From the NCBI GenBank assembly GCA_030689585.1, contig JAUYFZ010000093.1, forward strand, positions 1 to 7,918: a stretch of 7,918 bases of DNA, given 5' to 3'. Below the pieces are notes generated by a model. It was not told the DNA's origin. It saw nothing but the letters and a program-made list of their open reading frames with translations, and did not search any database. This document shows, in pieces, positions 1-7,636 of this stretch. The DNA comes from Rhodocyclaceae bacterium (lineage in GTDB: Bacteria; Pseudomonadota; Gammaproteobacteria; Burkholderiales; Rhodocyclaceae). How positions within the stretch are numbered: the first letter of the stretch is position 1; each line of letters begins with the position of its first letter. Both the position numbers and the translations under genes were made by a program.

Positions 1-64
1 TCCTCCCCTTGAAGGGGAGGGAGACTGTCATGTCCTCCCCTTCAAGGGGAGGGAGACTGTCATG
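1..64. repeat. Two tandem 32-bp units, each with a 19-bp palindrome
   Basis: Bases 1-32 and 33-64 are direct tandem copies that match at 31 of 32 positions. Each unit opens with a palindrome of two perfect 9-base arms (CCTCCCCTT and AAGGGGAGG) around one central base, at 2-20 and 34-52, followed by a shared tail ending GACTGTCATG. The only difference is the central base of the palindrome, G at 11 and C at 43. As RNA each could form a 7-bp GC stem with a five-base loop. Neither is followed by a T-tract on either strand, so they are not canonical intrinsic terminators, although they lie just past the end of the minus-strand operon. The array starts at the window edge and may continue to the left. 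It is most likely an intergenic palindromic (REP-like) element; no family is assigned. Confidence 0.85.
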
Positions 65-107
65 TCAGCGATATGGCATGTCACCCACTACAAACCGCAT
101 AGAGCCG
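65..107. other. Short intergenic stretch after the methyltransferase gene
   Basis: These 43 bases lie between the palindromic repeats and the stop codon of the last gene. CATGTC, the end of each repeat unit plus two bases, recurs at 77-82 and may be a remnant of a further unit. I see no promoter, no terminator with a T-tract and no coding potential. Confidence 0.5.
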
Positions 108-857
108 TTAATTTTTATTAAGACGCACTTCCTCAAACAAACAAATCGCGGCCGCCGCAGCGACGTTGAGTGATTCACTGCTGACGATCATGGGGATTTC
201 GGCACGCACTGTTGCTAATTCGATCAATACAGAGGAAAGTCCCGCTCCTTCGTTGCCGAACAACCACGCTACGTCACCCGCAAAATTCAGCGTATAAATC
301 GACGATCCGCTTTTTACCACCGTCGCAATACTGGTTCCCTGCCATTTTTTGAGAAGTGCCTCCAGATCAACCTGTTCACGGATACGCAAACCAAAATGCG
401 CCCCCTGAGCAGCACGAAGCACCTTGGGTGTCCAAGCACCCGCACAACCGGGACTCAATGCAATATCCCGAATACCTGCGGCGGCTGCCGTGCGCAGAAT
501 GGATCCCACGTTACCCGCATCTTGAATCTCCTCCAACAACACGCAAGAACCTTCCATTTTTTCTGATACTTGCGGAATCGAGATGACAGCCAATAGACCC
601 ACGGGAGTCACCAGATCGCTCAAGGTTTGGAAAAGACGATCCGTCAAACGCACCACAGGTCCGGGGTAGGCGGACAAGAGTGATTGAATTTCTGGTGTTT
701 TTTCGCCAGATTCGCTCACGACCAGCGATTCTGGCCAACCAATACGTTCCCTATAAGCCTCTATAAGATGAAAGCCTTCCAGTAACGCCGATCCCTCCTG
801 TCGTGGTGAACGTAATGCTTTATAAGTGGCATTATCACGCGAGGTTATTTGCTGCAT
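108..857 (-). CDS. TrmH/SpoU-family (SPOUT) RNA 2'-O-methyltransferase
   Basis: This 249-residue protein should transfer a methyl group from S-adenosylmethionine to a ribose 2'-hydroxyl in rRNA or tRNA in the cytoplasm. All three SPOUT motifs are visible in order. Motif 1 is at about 110-129 ([18 protein letters not shown], with N115 and the likely catalytic R122). Motif 2 is at 199-208 ([10 protein letters not shown], with E203). Motif 3 is at 221-236 (IPM followed by SESLNVAAA). These form the knotted C-terminal domain that binds the cofactor. Residues 1 to about 95 match the small substrate-binding N-terminal domain; the opening [13 protein letters not shown] is typical. The length is normal. 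The ATG lies inside the end of rnhB, giving a 13-base overlap, and no clear Shine-Dalgarno precedes it, so translation is probably coupled. It differs from a plain RlmB and its RNA target cannot be read from sequence, so no symbol is given. Confidence 0.93.
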   Translation of the reverse strand: MQQITSRDNATYKALRSPRQEGSALLEGFHLIEAYRERIGWPESLVVSESGEKTPEIQSLLSAYPGPVVRLTDRLFQTLSDLVTPVGLLAVISIPQVSEKMEGSCVLLEEIQDAGNVGSILRTAAAAGIRDIALSPGCAGAWTPKVLRAAQGAHFGLRIREQVDLEALLKKWQGTSIATVVKSGSSIYTLNFAGDVAWLFGNEGAGLSSVLIELATVRAEIPMIVSSESLNVAAAAAICLFEEVRLNKN

Positions 858-1414
858 GACGACAAGGCGAAGCGCACAGGGGCAAAGCTCTTTCGATGAA
901 TAGACAACGGCCCGTAGGTGTGTAATGCAGTCAGATGCAATGCCGTCCCATACCCCTTATGTCGATCAAAACCATATTGAGGATAACGCTCGTGCCAATA
1001 ACGCATTTCGTCATCTCGCGCTGTTTTAGCAAGAATCGAGGCCGCTGAAATTTCGGCTACCGTGGCATCCCCTCTGATAATGGCCCGCATCGGCCTATCA
1101 AGAACAGGGCAATGAGTACCATCGATCAACACTTCTGTAGGAGATACCTCCAAATTCAGAACAGCACGGCGCATGGCTAATAACGTGGCTTGTAGAATGT
1201 TCAACTGATCGATCTCGACAACGGAAGCCTCTCCGATTGACCAAGCCAGCGCACGTTCTCGAATGAGGACGGCCAAACGTTCACGCGTCTTCTCGGAGAG
1301 TTTTTTGGAATCCGCCAATCCTTGAATGGGGCGCGCCGGATCAAGAATAACGGCGGCCGCAAAAACCGGGCCTGCCAGAGGCCCACGTCCTGCTTCATCG
1401 ACACCGCAGATCAT
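845..1414 (-). CDS. rnhB: Ribonuclease HII
   Basis: RNase HII nicks the RNA strand of RNA-DNA hybrids, starting removal of single ribonucleotides misincorporated in DNA and of primer remnants. The 189-residue product is a complete type 2 RNase H. The signature [12 protein letters not shown] starts at residue 6 and supplies D6 and E7 of the DEDD metal site. D98 in VLIDGTHCP and D134 in [15 protein letters not shown] supply the other two acidic residues. The RHKGYGT motif (151-157), which forms part of the substrate-contacting C-terminal region, is intact. The start is fixed by an ATGA overlap with the lpxB stop (1411-1414), with no strong Shine-Dalgarno, so coupling to lpxB is likely. The gene following lpxB directly is the usual arrangement in proteobacteria. 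Nothing in the sequence looks abnormal. Confidence 0.97.
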   Translation of the reverse strand: MICGVDEAGRGPLAGPVFAAAVILDPARPIQGLADSKKLSEKTRERLAVLIRERALAWSIGEASVVEIDQLNILQATLLAMRRAVLNLEVSPTEVLIDGTHCPVLDRPMRAIIRGDATVAEISAASILAKTARDDEMRYWHERYPQYGFDRHKGYGTALHLTALHTYGPLSIHRKSFAPVRFALSSCSK

Positions 1415-2550
1415 GATTTCAAATAGGGCAAAATGGCCGCCGCCGCTTTTTTCGCCGTTCCTTGCCTAAGTTGTTCATGCAGGGTTTCAAACATGCGAAT
1501 CATGCCGGAACGGGTCGGCTCGTCGACGGCTAGGTCGCCGAGTGTCTGTGCCAGTGCATCGCTCGTGGCCGCTTCTTGAAGAAATTCCGGCACGAATCCA
1601 AAATTGGCCAAGATATTGGGTAATCCTACCCAAGGTTGATATCGCATCCGTTTCATCAACCACCATGACCACGGTGACATGCGATAAGTAATCACCATGG
1701 GAGCTTTGAGAAGAGCCGCTTCCAGCGTGGCCGTACCGCTGGCGACCAATGCCACATCACAGGCCGCTAGGGCATCTCTGGCATGACCAAACAACAGACG
1801 AATCGGCAGCTCCTGGGCTTCCAGTTTCCAGAGGGCGATCTCGAATTGCGTGCGGGTTTCCCTTGAAATAAACGGGGCCAGAAAAATAGCCTCTGGAAAA
1901 CGTTCATGGAGCTTCTTGGCGGTGTCGACAAAAAGTTCCGCCATGAATTTCAATTCGGACTGACGACTCCCCGGAAGCAAAGCAAACACTTTCACGGTCT
2001 GCGACAAGGCCAGCCGTTCCCTGGCCACTTGTCTCAAGGATTCCATCGGTGTTAAGTCCGCCAGGGGATGCCCCACATAGCTGACCGGAATATGACGTTT
2101 TTCATACAGAGGAGCTTCAAAGGGAAAGAGAGCCAATACATGAGAAACCGCCTTTCCTATCTTTTTGATGCGCCCCCCCCGCCAAGCCCATATCGAAGGG
2201 CTGACATAGTGAATGGTCGGAATACCTTGTTTTTTAAGACGCGCTTCAAGCCAGAGATTAAAATCAGGGGCATCCACGGCAATAAAGACATCCGGTTTGT
2301 CCTTCAACAAACGCGCCAACAACTGGCGACGAATACCCGTAATTTCCCGATAGTGACGCAACACCTCGGCATACCCGCGCACCGCAAGTTTTTCATGGGG
2401 CCACCAAGCCTCGAATCCCGCTGATTCCATCTTCTGACCACCAATACCAAAAAAACAGGCATCCGGAAGATGAGTTTTCAATGCCTCGATAAGGTGTGCG
2501 GCCAGCATATCGCCGGAGGCTTCTCCTGCCACCATCGCAATTCGAATCAT
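1411..2550 (-). CDS. lpxB: Lipid-A-disaccharide synthase LpxB
   Basis: LpxB joins UDP-2,3-diacylglucosamine to 2,3-diacylglucosamine-1-phosphate (lipid X), making the beta-1,6 disaccharide of lipid A at the inner face of the cytoplasmic membrane. The 379-residue protein is close to the E. coli length of about 382 and belongs to glycosyltransferase family 19. Family motifs are GEASGD (9-14), GIGGQKM (35-41), VDAPDFN (92-98), [12 protein letters not shown] (113-124), GHPLAD (160-165), LLPGSRQSE (191-199) and SGTATLE (271-277). Residues 289-310 are rich in Trp and Met and basic residues, consistent with membrane association. The ATG lies six bases after the lpxA stop with only a weak ribosome site, and the end overlaps rnhB by ATGA. 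The coding strand carries eight consecutive G residues over codons 124-126 (2173-2180); the reading frame here is intact. Confidence 0.98.
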   Translation of the reverse strand: MIRIAMVAGEASGDMLAAHLIEALKTHLPDACFFGIGGQKMESAGFEAWWPHEKLAVRGYAEVLRHYREITGIRRQLLARLLKDKPDVFIAVDAPDFNLWLEARLKKQGIPTIHYVSPSIWAWRGGRIKKIGKAVSHVLALFPFEAPLYEKRHIPVSYVGHPLADLTPMESLRQVARERLALSQTVKVFALLPGSRQSELKFMAELFVDTAKKLHERFPEAIFLAPFISRETRTQFEIALWKLEAQELPIRLLFGHARDALAACDVALVASGTATLEAALLKAPMVITYRMSPWSWWLMKRMRYQPWVGLPNILANFGFVPEFLQEAATSDALAQTLGDLAVDEPTRSGMIRMFETLHEQLRQGTAKKAAAAILPYLKS

Positions 2551-2556
2551 GGCGGG

Positions 2557-3327
2557 TTACCGAATGATGCCGCGACCGGCCTCATTGAGAAAATTAGCCA
2601 GCGGTGAGATTTCCGGCAGAAATACTGCCTCTTCCGCAATGATTTTTTGCGCTTCTTCCAATTTAAGACCCGATTTATAGAGCGTCTTGTAAGCCCGTTT
2701 GATGGCTGTTAATGCCTCTGAAGAAAATCCTCGTCGTTTGAGACCCTCGCTATTGATACCGTGAGGTTCCGCTGTATTACCCGACGCAGTCACGAAGGGC
2801 GGCAAATCCTTGAGAAGGATGGAACCCATCGCCGTCATGCTATGCGCACCGATGCGCACGAACTGGTGTACCACGGTAAAACCACCCAAAATGGCAAAAT
2901 CCCCTACCTGCACGTGCCCTGCCAACTGAGCGTTATTGGCAAAGATGGTGTGGTTGCCGACCTGACAATCATGCGCCAGGTGCACGTAAGCCATCATCCA
3001 GTTATCGTGCCCTAATCGAGTAACACCGGCATCCTGCGTCGTGCCTCGGTTAAAAGTACAAAATTCCCGAATCGTATTGCGGTCCCCTATTTCCAGTCGT
3101 GTCGGTTCACCCGCGTATTTCTTGTCTTGCGGTGCTTCACCGATGGAACTGAACTGAAAGAGGCGATTGTCCTGACCTATCGTGGTATGCCCTGTGACAA
3201 CGACATGCGAACCGATCCATGTATTGTCACCAATCGTGACATGTTCACCGATGATCGAATAGGCACCGATGTCGACATTCTTTCCGAGTTGTGCTCCCGG
3301 ATGAACCATGGCCGTTGAATGAATCAT
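2557..3327 (-). CDS. lpxA: UDP-N-acetylglucosamine O-acyltransferase LpxA
   Basis: LpxA performs the first step of lipid A synthesis, moving a 3-hydroxyacyl chain from acyl-ACP to the 3-OH of UDP-GlcNAc in the cytoplasm. The 256-residue protein begins [12 protein letters not shown] and has a left-handed beta-helix of hexapeptide repeats up to about residue 180, then the helical C-terminal domain. Conserved marks are [15 protein letters not shown] (62-76), the catalytic His in AYVHLAHDC (H119, equivalent to E. coli H125), LAGH (135-138), VVHQF (152-156) and EGLKRRGFS (194-202). The residue aligned with the E. coli hydrocarbon-ruler Gly173 is Met167, as in Pseudomonas aeruginosa, pointing to a 10-carbon acyl donor. 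The frame is open 33 codons further upstream, but that part is antisense-free overlap with fabZ lacking family similarity. The chosen ATG overlaps the fabZ stop as ATGA (3324-3327). Confidence 0.97.
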   Translation of the reverse strand: MIHSTAMVHPGAQLGKNVDIGAYSIIGEHVTIGDNTWIGSHVVVTGHTTIGQDNRLFQFSSIGEAPQDKKYAGEPTRLEIGDRNTIREFCTFNRGTTQDAGVTRLGHDNWMMAYVHLAHDCQVGNHTIFANNAQLAGHVQVGDFAILGGFTVVHQFVRIGAHSMTAMGSILLKDLPPFVTASGNTAEPHGINSEGLKRRGFSSEALTAIKRAYKTLYKSGLKLEEAQKIIAEEAVFLPEISPLANFLNEAGRGIIR

Positions 3328-3797
3328 GCGTCGATCGTACGCACAGTACACATAATCTCGGCTTCTGCCGCAATCTGTCCATCTACCCGCGCGACACATG
3401 AAAACTTCCAGAGGCCGCGCTTGCACAAAATAATCGTGGATTCAATGATCAACTGATCGCCAGGACTCACCGGACGTTTGAAGCGTGCACCGTCAATGCC
3501 TGCAAAGTAGTACACCGATTTGTCATCTGCTTTCTTGCCCCCCTGACTTTTGAAAGAAAGGATGGCAGAAGTTTGCGCCATGGCTTCGACGATCAGCACA
3601 CCGGGCATCACGGGATGATGGGGATAATGACCGGGGAAAAAAGGCTCGTTCATGCTGACATTTTTCAAGGCGGTAATTCGCTCGCCGGGCACGATTTCAA
3701 GGACGCGATCCACCAACAGAATGGGATAACGATGGGGTAGATATTCCAGAATTTGATGAATATCCATAGCCGTTGGAAGGGGTTGCGTGGCGATCAT
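3324..3797 (-). CDS. fabZ: 3-hydroxyacyl-[acyl-carrier-protein] dehydratase FabZ
   Basis: FabZ dehydrates 3-hydroxyacyl-ACP to trans-2-enoyl-ACP in type II fatty-acid elongation. It competes with LpxA and LpxD for the same hydroxyacyl pool, which explains its place between them. The 157-residue hot-dog-fold protein shows [13 protein letters not shown] (20-32), the catalytic His57 in [10 protein letters not shown], Glu71 in [10 protein letters not shown], and the [19 protein letters not shown] block (98-116). It lacks the FabA-type isomerase features and is close in length to E. coli FabZ (about 151). The first ATG is preferred over Met11 because a GGAG at 3806-3809 lies eight bases upstream and because this ATG overlaps the lpxD stop as ATGA (3794-3797). 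The end overlaps lpxA in the same way. Confidence 0.98.
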   Translation of the reverse strand: MIATQPLPTAMDIHQILEYLPHRYPILLVDRVLEIVPGERITALKNVSMNEPFFPGHYPHHPVMPGVLIVEAMAQTSAILSFKSQGGKKADDKSVYYFAGIDGARFKRPVSPGDQLIIESTIILCKRGLWKFSCVARVDGQIAAEAEIMCTVRTIDA

Positions 3798-4771
3798 GTT
3801 TTTTTCTCCAGTTCAGCAAGTCTCGTTTCAAGAGCGCGTATTTTATCGGTCATCGCCTCCAGATGACGCAGACGGGCAAAATTCTTCCGCCAGTCTCCAT
3901 GTTCTAAAAAAGGCACCGTCCCCGTGTAAGTACCCGGTGTTGTGATGGATTTCCCGACCAGCGTACCGGCAGAAATATGGACATCATCGGCGAGGATGAG
4001 ATGGCCCAAAATGATGGAACCCCCGCCCACGGTGCAACGGCGGCCAATTTTTGCACTTCCCGCGATGCCGACACAACCCGCCATCGCCGTATGAGCACCG
4101 ATTTTGACGTTGTGGGCCACCTGTATCTGGTTATCAAGCTTGACCCCCGCCTCGATCACCGTGTCTTCCAGCGCCCCCCGGTCGATCGTCGTATTGGCCC
4201 CGATTTCAACATCGTCACCGATGATGACCCGTCCTGTCTGAGGAATCTTGATCCAGGCTCCCTCTTCATCTTTTGCAAAACCGAATCCGTCCGAACCGAT
4301 GACCACCCCGGAATGCACAAGCACGCGTGCGCCGAGTCGGCAACCGGGATAGATCGAGACATTGGCATGGATAACGGCCTCCTCACCTATTTCGACATGG
4401 GCACCAATCCAGACGTTTGGCCCAATACTGGCACTGGCAGGTATCGGACTTTCCACCACCGCAGAAGGATGAATACCTGCCGCTGGTCTAGGCGCAGCAA
4501 ACAATCCGTTGGCCACACGCGCAAAATAGAGATAAGGATTAGACGTCACAATGGCCGGAACAGGACAATCCGGCAAGGCCTCCGGGGCCAAAATCACAGC
4601 GGCTGCCCGCGTTATCAATAACTGGTCGCGATATTTCGGGTGGGTCAGGAAACTTAAATCTTCCGGCCCCGCGCTTTCCAAGGGGCGAAATCCAGAAACC
4701 TGAACAGCACCCGCGTTCTCGCCAACACAATGACCACCAAAGCGAGCAGTAATCTCGCTTAACGTAACCAT
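3794..4771 (-). CDS. lpxD: UDP-3-O-(3-hydroxyacyl)glucosamine N-acyltransferase LpxD
   Basis: LpxD adds the second 3-hydroxyacyl chain, from acyl-ACP to the 2-amino group of UDP-3-O-acylglucosamine, after LpxA and the deacetylase LpxC (not in this window). The 325-residue protein is slightly shorter than E. coli LpxD (341). Residues 1 to about 98 form the uridine-binding N-terminal domain ([12 protein letters not shown], 40-51). Residues 100 to about 285 are the hexapeptide beta-helix, with DGFGFA (161-166), DRGA (197-200), the catalytic H220 in IQVAHNV (E. coli H239) and H257 (E. coli H276). A charged amphipathic helix at about 300-323 closes the protein. The position of the E. coli acyl-length residue Met290 is Leu271 here. 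The ATG follows the skp stop directly (TAAATG), so translation is probably coupled. Confidence 0.97.
   Translation of the reverse strand: MVTLSEITARFGGHCVGENAGAVQVSGFRPLESAGPEDLSFLTHPKYRDQLLITRAAAVILAPEALPDCPVPAIVTSNPYLYFARVANGLFAAPRPAAGIHPSAVVESPIPASASIGPNVWIGAHVEIGEEAVIHANVSIYPGCRLGARVLVHSGVVIGSDGFGFAKDEEGAWIKIPQTGRVIIGDDVEIGANTTIDRGALEDTVIEAGVKLDNQIQVAHNVKIGAHTAMAGCVGIAGSAKIGRRCTVGGGSIILGHLILADDVHISAGTLVGKSITTPGTYTGTVPFLEHGDWRKNFARLRHLEAMTDKIRALETRLAELEKKT
3806..3810 (-). promoter_or_regulatory. Ribosome binding site of fabZ
   Basis: On the minus strand this reads TGGAG, followed by eight bases (seven of them A) and the fabZ ATG. It lies within the end of lpxD. It decides the start in favour of the first Met over Met11. 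Confidence 0.7.
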
Positions 4772-5266
4772 TTACTTGACTTCGGCGAGTGCCTTCAACA
4801 CCTTGTCGGTGATGTCAATGCGTGGGCTGAAATAGACAGCTTCCTGAACAATCAGATCATATTTTTCGGCTTCGGCGATTTGCTTGACCACTTTGTTAGC
4901 GCGTTCGTAAATTGAGGCGACCTCTTCATTTTGACGCAGGTTGATATCTTCCTGAAATTCACGTTTTTTCCGCTGAAAATCGCGATTCAACTCACCGGCT
5001 TCACGATCTTTGTTGCGGCGATCCGCTTCAGACAGGGTGACTGAATTCTTCTCTAATTGTTCTTGCAACGATTGAATCTGCTTCGCCATTTTTTGCAGCT
5101 CATCGTTCCGCTTTTCGAACTCTTTTTCGATCTTCTTCTTGGCTTTGGCCGACTGCGGTGCCTCGCTAATGATGCGCTGACCATTGACAAAGCCAATCTT
5201 GATTTCTGCAGCCTGCACGGCCACCCCCACGAACAACAACCCCAACGCAATGATGATTTGCTTCAA
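4772..5266 (-). CDS. skp: Periplasmic chaperone Skp/OmpH
   Basis: Skp is a trimeric, jellyfish-shaped periplasmic chaperone that holds unfolded outer-membrane proteins for delivery to BamA, encoded just upstream. The 164-residue precursor has a signal peptide at 1-19 (MK, then a hydrophobic core, with a likely cut after VQA), the family opening KIGFVNGQRII (23-33), and a long charged coiled-coil hairpin at about 40-130 rich in Lys, Glu and Gln, which would form the tentacles. The C-terminal strand region (136-164, YDLIVQEAVYFSPRIDITDKVL) matches the body domain. The start codon is TTG, not ATG. It is supported by an AGGAG eight bases upstream and by giving a proper signal peptide, with no better start nearby. 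The gene starts 11 bases after the bamA stop. Confidence 0.95.
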   Translation of the reverse strand: MKQIIIALGLLFVGVAVQAAEIKIGFVNGQRIISEAPQSAKAKKKIEKEFEKRNDELQKMAKQIQSLQEQLEKNSVTLSEADRRNKDREAGELNRDFQRKKREFQEDINLRQNEEVASIYERANKVVKQIAEAEKYDLIVQEAVYFSPRIDITDKVLKALAEVK

Positions 5267-5274
5267 AATAATTT

Positions 5275-5279
5275 CTCCT
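5275..5279 (-). promoter_or_regulatory. Ribosome binding site of skp, overlapping the bamA stop
   Basis: The minus strand reads TAGGAG, then eight bases, then TTG. The TAG is the stop codon of bamA, so the Shine-Dalgarno AGGAG shares bases with it. It is the strongest ribosome site seen in the window and fixes the TTG start of skp. Confidence 0.8.
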
Positions 5280-7557
5280 AGAACGTGGAACCCATTTGAA
5301 ATTGCATCCGCTGCACCTTGTCTGTCGTTTTATCGTTCAACGGCGAAGCGACACTGAATTTGAGCGGGCCCATCGGGGAATTCCACGTGGCTGAAATGCC
5401 TGTGGCGTAACGTAGTTCGCCCAACTTTAATTTCTCACCCACCCCCCAGACCTGTCCCATATCAAAGAAAACACCCAGACGCATCGACTTGTCCAATCCC
5501 ATGCCTGGCATGGGTATCAGAAATTCGGCACTACCGACGGCCTTCCGATTGCCGCCCAAGCGTTCTTGAGTCGCTGCATCCACGGGACCTAACGCATTCC
5601 CTTCGTACCCTCGCACAGAAGAAACACCCCCCGCATAGAAATTCTTGAAGAAGGGCAATGGCTTACTACCCATGCCGTTCGCCACTCCCACTTCAGCATT
5701 CAATGCCAGCGTGTATTTACGTCCCACGGGAATAAACCGTTGATGCTGATACGTGGCGCGGTAATATCGAAGTTTGCCCCCCGGCAACGCCATTTCGCCC
5801 CCGACTCTGTGGGAGAGTCCCCGCGTCGGATAAATGCGACTATCGAGCGTATCCCGCCCCCATCCCGCTGTTGTCAGCAACGTCGTATTGTTAGCTCCTT
5901 GGGTGGTCACATAATCCTGATAACGTTGGGGACTCAATGCAGTGACATCGAGTTTGGTGGAATCAAAAGAAAGACCAAAATTGACGGTATCGTCATCGCT
6001 GATCGGCAACCCGTAACGGACTCCTCCGCCCAATGAAGAAGACCCGTAAGTGCCCACGGTCAACGAACTGGTATTGGTATTGCGCTTGTAAACATCAAAC
6101 CCCCGCGAAATGCCATCCACGGTGTAATACGGATCGGTATAAGAGAAGGAGTAAACCTGATTGGATTTACTGGTATTCAACCCCACTCCAATGTGCTTGC
6201 CGCTACCAAACAGGTTCTGTTGCTGCACGGAACCGGACAAGGTGAATTTTTCCGTACTGGAAAAACCCGCACCAATCATCATGCTTCCGGTAGGCCGCTC
6301 TTTGACATTGATCGCCAGATCCACCTGATCCGTCGTACCGGTGACCGCCGGTGTTTCAACGGTCACTTCATCAAAATAGCCAAGCCGATCCACTCGTGAA
6401 CGTGACTTGTTGATCTTGTCACCGTCATACCAAGCGGATTCCATCTGGCGCATCTCACGACGAATGACTTCATCGCGCGTTCGCGTGTTTCCTGTGACAT
6501 TGATGCGACGCACATACACGCGCCGACCGGGATCCAACAGGACGGTAAAGGCTACCTGTTGTTTTACTTTATCCAGTTCCGGCACTGCATTGACGTTGGC
6601 AAACGCGTAACCCTCATTCCCAAGCCGCTCACTGATTGCCTTGGTGGATTCCGTTAACTTCTCACGCGAAAAAGTTTCTCCGGCTTTGATCGTCAACAAC
6701 TTGGCTAATTCTGCTTCCGGCAATAAAAGTTCTCCAGCCATCTTGACCGAAGACACGGTGTACTTCTGCCCTTCCGTCAGATTGATCGTGATGTAAATGT
6801 CCTGTTTGTCCTTGGAGATGGACACCTGCGTGGATTCAATGCTGAATTCGAGGTAACCCCGATCCAGATACCAAGACCGCAACGTCTCGATGTCACCGGC
6901 CAACTTCTGTTTGGAATATTGATCGTTTCTGGTGTACCAAGTTAACCAACCGGGCGTGCGCAATACAAAAAGATCTTGTAACTCCGCTTCCTTAAAGGCC
7001 GAGGCTCCCACGATATTGATTTGTTTGATCTTGGCAATTTCCCCTTCATCGACACTGAAGTTGAGGCCAATGCGATTACGCTCCAAAGGGGTCACTGTCG
7101 TCGTAATCTGAACTGCATAGTGGCCTTGGCTCAAATACTGCCGTTTTAGTTCCTGCTCCGCTTTTTCCAGCAAAGCACGATCAAAGATGCGGGATTCGGC
7201 CAGACCCACTTCACGCAAACCCTTTTTCAACTGATCCTTGTCGAACGCCTTGATGCCGGAAAAGTTCACCGACGCGATGGCAGGCCGTTCTTCCACCAGA
7301 ACGACCAGCGTTCCCCGGTCAATTTCGATACGAACATCCTTGAAGAATCCTGTGGCAAAAAGAGCCTTGATGGCCGCCGCCGCCTTGTCATCCGTCAGGG
7401 TATCGCCCACCTTGACAGGCAGATACCCGAACACCGTACCCGCCTCTGTGCGTTGAATACCCTCTACACGAATATCTTTGACCGTAAAAGCCTCAAAAGC
7501 CGAAGCAGCCGGAACAAACATCGCCGTTATCAGGCCCGCCATCAATGTTTTTTTCAT
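5278..7557 (-). CDS. bamA: Outer membrane protein assembly factor BamA
   Basis: BamA is the central Omp85 protein of the BAM complex, folding beta-barrel proteins into the outer membrane. From the chosen start it has 759 residues: a signal peptide (1-20, MKKTLMAGL... cut after ASA), five POTRA domains at about 24-92, 93-175, 176-264, 267-345 and 347-421, and a 16-strand barrel from about 425 to the C-terminal Phe. The conserved lid motif appears as VRGY (648-651; VRGF in E. coli), and the protein ends QFQMGSTF, the usual aromatic-ended last strand. It is shorter than E. coli BamA (810), chiefly because the long extracellular insertion after VRGF is reduced to a short loop. The frame is open 38 codons upstream, but that part does not resemble BamA and would precede the signal peptide. 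No strong Shine-Dalgarno precedes the ATG. Confidence 0.98.
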   Translation of the reverse strand: MKKTLMAGLITAMFVPAASAFEAFTVKDIRVEGIQRTEAGTVFGYLPVKVGDTLTDDKAAAAIKALFATGFFKDVRIEIDRGTLVVLVEERPAIASVNFSGIKAFDKDQLKKGLREVGLAESRIFDRALLEKAEQELKRQYLSQGHYAVQITTTVTPLERNRIGLNFSVDEGEIAKIKQINIVGASAFKEAELQDLFVLRTPGWLTWYTRNDQYSKQKLAGDIETLRSWYLDRGYLEFSIESTQVSISKDKQDIYITINLTEGQKYTVSSVKMAGELLLPEAELAKLLTIKAGETFSREKLTESTKAISERLGNEGYAFANVNAVPELDKVKQQVAFTVLLDPGRRVYVRRINVTGNTRTRDEVIRREMRQMESAWYDGDKINKSRSRVDRLGYFDEVTVETPAVTGTTDQVDLAINVKERPTGSMMIGAGFSSTEKFTLSGSVQQQNLFGSGKHIGVGLNTSKSNQVYSFSYTDPYYTVDGISRGFDVYKRNTNTSSLTVGTYGSSSLGGGVRYGLPISDDDTVNFGLSFDSTKLDVTALSPQRYQDYVTTQGANNTTLLTTAGWGRDTLDSRIYPTRGLSHRVGGEMALPGGKLRYYRATYQHQRFIPVGRKYTLALNAEVGVANGMGSKPLPFFKNFYAGGVSSVRGYEGNALGPVDAATQERLGGNRKAVGSAEFLIPMPGMGLDKSMRLGVFFDMGQVWGVGEKLKLGELRYATGISATWNSPMGPLKFSVASPLNDKTTDKVQRMQFQMGSTF

Positions 7558-7636
7558 GGAATTAGTGAGGAACAACACATGGCCGACAGGCCAAGTGTTT
7601 CTTGAAAAGTGAGTGGAAAAAGTCGACCATGTGTCG
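7558..7636 (-). other. rseP-bamA intergenic leader
   Basis: This 79-base gap is the only intergenic spacing above 11 bases inside the gene cluster. It holds an imperfect hairpin (7574-7599) and a second copy of one arm near the rseP stop. I see no convincing sigma-70 or sigma-E promoter and no T-tract terminator. A sigma-E promoter for bamA could instead lie within rseP, as known in E. coli, beyond the right edge. Confidence 0.5.
7574..7599 (-). repeat. Imperfect hairpin in the bamA leader
   Basis: Arms of 11 bases at 7574-7584 and 7589-7599 are complementary except for one T:T mismatch and enclose a four-base loop. As minus-strand RNA this forms AACAC-T-TGGCC / GGCCA-T-GTGTT. It ends 16 bases before the bamA ATG. 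No run of U follows it, so a terminator role is doubtful; an mRNA-stability or regulatory role is possible but unproven. Confidence 0.55.

Noticed and set aside
2..52. Intrinsic terminator of the operon
   Set aside because: The palindromes form GC-rich stems but have no T-tract on the minus-strand exit side, so they do not meet the usual definition.
1..64. CRISPR array
   Set aside because: The two units are directly adjacent with no variable spacers, and there is no cas gene in the window.
108..121. AT-rich palindrome at the end of the methyltransferase gene
   Set aside because: Five-base arms of only A and T over the stop and last codons are expected by chance.
2068..2424. 118-codon open frame on the plus strand opposite lpxB
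   Set aside because: It is antisense to conserved lpxB motifs and encodes a low-complexity peptide with no recognisable family.
3328..3426. N-terminal extension of LpxA to 289 residues
   Set aside because: The extra 33 codons lie inside the fabZ coding region in another frame and do not resemble LpxA; the internal ATG gives the family-typical start and an ATGA overlap with fabZ.
3977..4621. 214-codon open frame on the plus strand opposite lpxD
   Set aside because: It lies wholly antisense to a well-conserved lpxD, shows no recognisable domain, and its composition (many His, Arg, Asp) is that of a shadow frame.
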